From Batrachochytrium dendrobatidis JAM81 (lineage: Eukaryota; Chytridiomycota; Chytridiomycetes; Rhizophydiales), in contig NW_006281114.1 of NCBI RefSeq assembly GCF_000203795.2, positions 310,001 to 374,000 of the forward strand: a stretch of 64,000 nt of DNA, written 5' to 3'. A program made the position numbers and the translations under genes. The notes beneath the pieces are model-generated. The model did no database searches. It had not been told where the DNA came from and saw only the letters and a list, made by a program, of their open reading frames with translations. Shown one piece after another: positions 58,382 through 64,000 of the stretch; the first letter of the stretch is position 1, and each line of letters opens with the position of its first letter.

Positions 58382-58922
58382 CTATCGCTTACTACGTTTT
58401 TTCTTACTCTTTTCCAAGTACATGGAAAGTGGATCTAGTGGTCTAGGTTTGGATACACGAGAGCCATTAGAGCTTGCAGATAGTTTTGAATCTGCACTAT
58501 AAACAGATGACTTTAGAGATCCAGTTTTAAGCAGTGATTCGTCCTGATCAAAGTCAGAGTCTTTCTTGTTTCCTTTACCAAGGATTGATTTATGCAGTTT
58601 ATGCTTCAAGACCTGCTTGCTGGCGCTGCTGTTGTTGTATAAATTCGACCTATTACAAATCCAATGTTAATCATTTTGCACAGTTTTTATATCATGATGT
58701 AGTCCAAGTGACGACTTGCTTGATGGGTTGTTTTTTTGGAGTATCTTTGTAAGTAGCAGGAAGCCAACTATCCACTAAACTTCTGACCATACCGACAGAT
58801 GCTTCTGCCCGTGCTTCAATCACAGACAAATCATCAGTCAATGATTGCTTTTCATTTTCACTAGTTGAAGAAATGGCTTTATCTGTATTCTTTTTGGCAC
58901 TTTCGGGTGTGATTGCTTTCAT
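58382..58922 (-). CDS. Small charged protein, possibly DUF3245 family
   Basis: Minus strand, ATG at 58920-58922, stop at 58382, two exons of about 75 residues each. The first exon has a short ordered piece, RAEASVGMVRSLVDSWLP; the second is Ser/Lys-rich and ends SMYLEKSKKKRSKR, a nuclear-localisation-like tail. The SWLP segment reminds me of fungal DUF3245 proteins, but this is weak. The exact intron border near 58625-58715 could not be fixed: no canonical donor matches the phase well. It is tail-to-tail with CBP3, about 110 bp apart. Function unknown. Confidence 0.55.
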
Positions 58923-59169
58923 TTGAATATTGCTTTGGTCGAATGAATAAAAGAACGATGACGCTTACACTCGGATTGGATATCCAACCCTGCACATCGC
59001 AAACGATCATTTGGCTCACGTGGAGTTGAAGCATTGCAACCGATTTCAAATCCAATTCTAAAGGCTTAATTGTTTGGATTGTTCGAATTCAACAGCCATA
59101 CACTCGTCTGCAAGTGACCGACTGTCTTGTAAACTTGCTCAATCAAGCTTACTTTTGTAAAACAGAAAA

Positions 59170-60411
59170 ATGAATAGAGAATCTTCAGAGCTTATGGATT
59201 TAAACAGAAAACTACTTCATTTAAGTAGTCAATGGCAGGAAAATATTACTGAGCTTAACCGTCTTCAAGAAAAGGCTGTCGAGTTGCAGGTGAATTGAAT
59301 ATACCGGCTATTTAATACGGCTTTGATAATGTACAACTTGGCCGTTTTTATCTTGATTAAATGCCAGATGTTCAAGGTGCATTCTTTGTTCAGATACCAT
59401 GCATCAAGTATTTGAACTAGAATGAAAATTTGTATACTATTACCATGTTGTCAAATCCATTCTTGTTTTTGCATAGTAAATTATTGGTATCATCAGATTT
59501 AACTAACCAATATTTTTTGAATTTATTGTAATGGCTAACCTAGGAGGCATTTGTAACATACACTCCAAGTATGATCTCTTTTTGACTGTTTCCAACTTCA
59601 CTATTGCATTTGTTTTAATGTGTTATGGCTATACCATTGGTTGAATCCAACTCTATCGTATTGTTAAATTATATACTAGATGAGGAGCGGATTCGATTTC
59701 GGGATTTACAAAGGGAAAATCAGGTGCTTTCGCAGCTGGTCAAGCAATACGAATCCACGTTGGAAATCATCATGTCCAAGTTTCGGAGTCAAACTGTACG
59801 TTGATCTATGTTTAATTTCAATAATCAAGTGATTTACTCGGCACAATAGATTCAATGGAAATATAACCGCACTTTGTTTTATTTCATACTTGAATAGCTA
59901 ATACAATTTACTGGATTGATATATTAGCATCTTATACAACAAGAACGCCAGGAACTGCGCGATAATACAGACAGAATTTTGGATCAAGAGCGGGTAAGCA
60001 GACTCTGTTTAAGAATGTTGGATGTTGATACATTATAATTCAATGGAATACAATGGAATACACCAATTCCTCAGTTGTATTTTTTGGCTGTATTGGATAC
60101 TGACTTGTCAACTTTTGATCATATTCAAGACGGAAAATGAACTGCTTCGAGAAGAGAATACTCGACTGACAGAGCATTTGGGAAAATGTATCCAAGTCAT
60201 GAGAGAGGCGTCGTCTGCAAACGACGAGGCAGATGTGGCCATGCTTGTTGCTGGACTTGCTAAAGAAAACGAAACTCTGCGAGCAATGTTAATTGCGTCT
60301 TTACCAAATCATCCTTCACATACTACACAGCCATTGAAATCTACATTAATAGATGAAAGTGGCATAATGCCTCTGCCATTACGCGCTAATGAAGCGACAC
60401 TATCCAATTGA
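59170..60411 (+). CDS. SIKE/FGFR1OP2-family coiled-coil protein (STRIPAK-associated)
   Basis: Plus strand from the ATG at 59170; exons 59170-59289, about 59681-59798, about 59930-59994 and about 60132-60411. Most of the protein is coiled coil. Family wording is clear: VLSQLVKQYESTLEIIMSKF (animal FGFR1OP2/SIKE have STEIIMSKYREQ), then LREENTRLTEHLGKCIQVMREA, and LAKENETLRAML near the end. SIKE and FGFR1OP2 are subunits of the STRIPAK phosphatase-kinase complex; fungi have related short coiled-coil proteins that control septation and cell fusion. The intron after exon 1 is about 390 nt, and a small exon within it cannot be excluded. Confidence 0.7.
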
Positions 60412-60517
60412 TTTTAAATAGTTGAATGGATATGGGCTCATCAGATCTGTTTGGAAAATGAAAATAAATATTAAACTATAAGCTTGCTAGAAAATTGTTT
60501 CAATTATGCCAATCCGG

Positions 60518-62058
60518 CTATTGTGATGGTGTAGATATACCAAGCTTGCTCATGACAGTACGTGCCATGTCTCTGTATTTCTGAGCATGTACGCTACTGG
60601 GCTGTGAAATCGTAATAGGCTTTCCACTGTCAGAAGTTGTCACAATGTCAGAATGAAGTGGCATATCAGCCAAAATATCCAATTCCATAGCTCGAGCCGT
60701 TTCAACCACACCATCCTTTCCAAAAATGTACTCTTGGTGATTACACTTTGGACAACAAAAAAAACTCATGTTTTGGACCATGCCAAGAATCTGGAAATAA
60801 AGATGGCATGCCAGTCAGTCGAGCATCAAAACCGTGATTTGACAACGTAAACTTACAGGAGTATTTACAATCTTGAACATATTTGCTCCTTTTTTAGCAT
60901 CCAAAAGAGCAACATCTTGCGGAGTGGATACAATAATTGCGCCTAGATTTCATTCAATATGTATTCAAAAGCAATCCATCACACGATTTCAACCACGGTA
61001 CCAATCAAAATCTGTATTACCTGATAGTGGAACTTGTTGAGTGATTGTTAATTGAGTATCTCCAGTTCCAGGAGGCATATCGATAACAAGGATATCTAAA
61101 TTAGACCAATCGATTTGACGCAGTAATTGTTCCAAAGCTTTCATGACCTATTTTAACCAAGAATTATAAATCGACAGATTTAACCAAATCACCCACATGA
61201 ATGCATGAATTGGATGGTTTACCATTAAACCTCGCCAAACAACAGGAGCGTCTTGATCTACCAAAAACCCCATACTCATGCATTTTACGCCGTAATTAGT
61301 AAGTGGAATCAGCATTCCATCTAGTTTAAATTGAATAAAAATCCATTAGTAATTTTTCGAATATAACCTTGAACATCAATGATCAACCTACTAGATTGGT
61401 TGATAGAAGGTTGTCCTTGAAGATTCATCATTTTTGGAATTGAAGGACCGAATAGATCTGCATCCAATAAACCGACTCGTTGTCCAAGTGCTGCAAGAGC
61501 CACTGCCAGATTGACTAGGAATGATGCATGATTACAATTGGGTTAAAATCCAATCCATTATTTCATGACAGTCGATGTAAATCAGAACAAAGCGTCACTA
61601 AAGCAATAGTTGATTTGATTGTAAAACAAACCTGACGTTGTAGATTTCCCAACACCACCTTTTCCCGATGCAACAGCAATGACATGCGATACACCTGCAA
61701 TGGGTTTACGAACAGGTAAACCACGAGCAGATCTAGGCAGTGTGGGTTCGTTTGGATCATTAAACTTGCTTTTGGCTTGACTTTCTTGCACCTGTTGTTT
61801 TGCATGATGATGACTAGGAATTCCCTATCAAGCATATTTATGTTATCAAATAGAATCGAATCATGACGATATTTCCTTTGTGAATCTGGTTCAAACAGCA
61901 AGATGTGATCGAGTCAAGTTCATACTATTGGGATAATATGTTCAATACCATACCAGAGGATTCTGATGAAAAACAGGTCGAGTAGCAGTGCATAGTTTGC
62001 GAGAGAAGGACAGAATTGTATAGTGTTTGATTGGTATCAGTCTTGATGCTCGATACAT
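60518..62058 (-). CDS. IND1: Mitochondrial iron-sulfur P-loop NTPase IND1/NUBPL
   Basis: Minus strand, ATG at 62056-62058, TAG at 60518-60520, about six exons. A mitochondrial presequence ([20 protein letters not shown]) precedes the Mrp/Nbp35 domain: [18 protein letters not shown] (deviant Walker A), [53 protein letters not shown] and the cluster-binding CPKC ([15 protein letters not shown]). IND1 delivers Fe-S clusters for complex I assembly in the matrix. Its presence fits the complex I subunit at 3.6 kb, since species that lost complex I also lost IND1. Length and motifs are complete. Confidence 0.92.
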
Positions 62059-62475
62059 GATAATTCGATGATGGATTGATAATTTTCGATTGTGGTGGTT
62101 TAACGAGTATTTGAATATCAGACTAGTGAATCAGACACTCGATCGTAAATAGCTTTAAACAAGGTTTGCAATATGACTAAAATGCATGCACACCAACACT
62201 GGTGAATGATTGGGTCGCTTTGAGGACGATAGTCGAGATTGTAAAAAGAAAAGCAAGTTTCGGTTTATGAATAAATCAATGGCATGCTGCCAGCATACTG
62301 AGATGATTTCAATGACATTCACTTGACTGGAGTGATTTGGTATAATCCAAGAATACCGAATCAAATTTATATTAATTAACCATCTTGTTTACTTTAGATT
62401 GCAATAAATATCTGAACCCAAAACTCATTTAATCATGACCAAGAGCCAATTATCCATTCATGCAATATCAATATA
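62059..62475. other. Spacer upstream of IND1
   Basis: About 415 bp between the CYBC1-like stop and the IND1 start, both on the minus strand. AT-rich, with no motif copy or exon recognised. Confidence 0.55.
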
Positions 62476-63449
62476 TTATTGAGCCTTTTTAGGTTTCTTG
62501 GCACTAGTCCTTTGACGAGGAAATTTGGACGCTAAAGACTCCTCCTTTATCCATTCAGGAAGTGGTTTTAGATCCATAAACTTGATAATTACTTGTGCAA
62601 TGGATTCAAACTTGTTCTTGTTGTATTCTCCAATCACAGTGCTTTCGGAAGCAGGGATACGATAAAATCCCATTTCCGATTGGAATTCAAGTTCAATTCT
62701 GTAAAGTCATCATGACAAAAATATAAGAACCAAACAAGTATGCATACCGAGATAGATTAAACTCATTTTGAAGATAATCTTACCGAAATGAAGTTAGATT
62801 ACGATGTGTGGTAGATATCACCTCGCACTAATTTCAATGGCATGAATGGGTTATTATATCAATAAAATAAGACGACCATTACCAACATTTTTTATCCACT
62901 CGACAAAACCAAACTTGTCTACATACATTAACAAGTTCGGATAGATTGCATACTCGGATAGATTCAATTCGACCAAACCGCTTTTTGGTGATGGAAACCT
63001 CTCTTTTTAATTTGTCAATGATTACAATATACGTATCATCAATAAGTGAGCTTGCCATGACAAGAAAGAAAATAAACGACACTCCAAAGTAAATCGGTGT
63101 TGTTGTTGTGTAGTAAGTGAGCGGCAGTCCAATCTAAATATGTTGCAACAGGGTTGAATGTCAGTGAATAGGCATTTAGATATGAATGCTATCTGAAACG
63201 ACGTACTTGAATGATCCATATACTATATGAGAATTATTGATGGTATTATTGATGGAATCGATAATTCTCAAATAAACACCATGGATTCTACCAATCAACC
63301 ATGTAAATACTTACAAGACAGAGAGTGATGGCAACAGCCCAGTCACCTCTTTGTGGCTCCATAACACATATATTAAGATGATTCTCTGTTTCCTCTACTC
63401 GAGGTGAGATTCTTCGCAAGCTACCAATAAACCCAATTATATGGTCCAT
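62476..63449 (-). CDS. CYBC1/EROS-like membrane protein (cytochrome b-245 chaperone family)
   Basis: Minus strand, ATG at 63447-63449, TAA at 62476-62478, four exons, roughly 190 aa. Two adjacent membrane spans (AVAITLCLIGLPLTYY and IYFGVSFIFFLVMASSLI) are followed by a PH-like part: EVSITKKRFGRIESIRV, VISTTHRNLTSFRIELEF, GFYRIPASESTVIGEYNKNKFESIAQVI and FMDLKPLPEW. The span-span-PH layout and the wording (VSVEEEKV...MVVLRL... SDVEAIAKLITSFLEL in human EROS) match CYBC1/EROS, an ER chaperone for the NADPH oxidase heme subunits and distantly related to plastid Ycf4. The C-terminus is lysine-rich (AKKPKKAQ). The relation is recalled, not computed. A fungal NADPH oxidase client is plausible. Confidence 0.65.
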
Positions 63450-63577
63450 GTGCAAATCAGTTCTGGTTTATACAAGTTGAATTCAGGCACAAGAATGATT
63501 AGGCGCGAATTTATACAATTCATGTCGATTAACCAAAATTCAACTCAGCATTGACTCGATGGGTTTAAAAACAGGAA

Positions 63578-64000
63578 TCAATTAAATGACTTCATTTTGC
63601 GTACATCAGAAGACGATTTTACATTTCTGCGGATAGAGGCTTCAATCATATGTGACTGTCGAATGGGTTTTGCTACACTAACTCGGTCAGATACAGGTCC
63701 AACGTGCAGTGCTTTATCAGACAGATACTGAGATGCGTGGGACGATTTGAGTATGGGATATTGTATATCATCAATGGATGACATTGTGTTGCTGTGTCGA
63801 AACGGTATCACAGTATCAAGATTTATGTGGGATGACTCCAATGATCGGTCTTCATATTCCTTCTTTTTTTCTAGATTATGCTCTGCATTAAATAGTCGCT
63901 GTTTTAGTGTCAAAATGTTTTGGTTAAGACACAGTTCAATTTCAAGATGATTTCGTATGATTCCAATTCCTGTCGAATATACAAATTCAATTCAAGTTAG
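63578..64000 (-). CDS. Unrecognised coiled-coil protein, C-terminal part (runs off the right edge)
   Basis: Minus strand; the stop is at 63578-63580 and the frame is open to the window end or to a possible acceptor (CGACAG) near 63973. The visible 130 residues start with a helical stretch (NHLEIELCLNQNILTLKQRL, then EHNLEKKKEYEDRS) and continue polar, ending MIEASIRRNVKSSSDVRKMK. No family recognised. Confidence 0.5.

Overview
The window is nuclear DNA of a zoosporic (flagellated) fungus, most likely a chytrid close to Batrachochytrium; the species is an inference. The reasons are: AT-rich DNA, tightly packed genes, many short GT-AG introns (roughly 65-150 nt) with CTAAY-like branch sites, fungal-type proteins (a 21 kDa complex I subunit, a SamB/Mub1-like MYND protein, Ugo1, Pet191, Cbp3), and genes that zoosporic fungi share with animals but that yeasts and most Dikarya lack (a four-domain adenylate kinase of the sperm-flagellum type, a TTC12-like dynein-arm assembly protein, exportin-6, an EROS/CYBC1-like chaperone, a RanBP2/Nup358-like helical protein). 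I see no transposon, CRISPR array, tRNA or rRNA.

Layout. 1-2.6 kb: TPR/ARM protein (TTC12-like, open to the left edge). 3-4.3 kb: divergent pair COA5/PET191 (-) and the complex I 21 kDa subunit (+). 4.3-7.4 kb: one spliced gene that fuses a HutD/Ves cupin to an AstE/aspartoacylase-type zinc hydrolase, with a 7-nt microexon. 7.7-11 kb: WDR24 (GATOR2/SEA complex). 11.5-13.8 kb: an unrecognised acidic protein with 72-bp repeats (-). 13.9-17.1 kb: RanBP2-NTD-like protein. 17.4-18 kb: RING protein. 18.2-18.7 kb: a 67-aa CxxCGK zinc-ribbon-like protein made of three tiny exons. 19.2-22.2 kb: UBC9 and AUH. 22.6-27.2 kb: four tandem adenylate kinase domains in one gene. 27.5-32.2 kb: exocyst SEC5. 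32.4-35.5 kb: divergent pICln and PRO1. 35.6-38.4 kb: PPC decarboxylase and V-ATPase subunit d. 38.9-40.3 kb: MYND protein. 40.7-41.1 kb: a small new gene. 41.1-46 kb: exportin-6. 46.5-49.1 kb: CCT1. 49.2-52.5 kb: UGO1, MOCS2A, SYS1. 52.7-56.7 kb: VPS34. 57-64 kb: CBP3, a small lysine-rich protein, a SIKE/FGFR1OP2-like protein, IND1, a CYBC1-like protein and a partial unknown gene.

Shared themes, by function rather than operon: respiratory-chain assembly (COA5, NUXM, CBP3, IND1), mitochondrial dynamics (UGO1), endomembrane traffic and nutrient signalling (SEC5, SYS1, VPS34, VMA6, WDR24), and flagellar energetics or assembly (adenylate kinase, TTC12-like). Two structural themes deserve a second look. 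One is a repeated promoter-proximal motif, TTTTACRTGAATACG, found on both strands and pointing at adjacent start codons. The other is unusual splicing: a 7-nt microexon, a 15-nt P-loop microexon repeated in three kinase domains, and probable GC-AG introns in PRO1 and MOCS2A. All exon models were made by eye from reading frame, splice consensus and remembered family sequences, so exact ends may be wrong in places.
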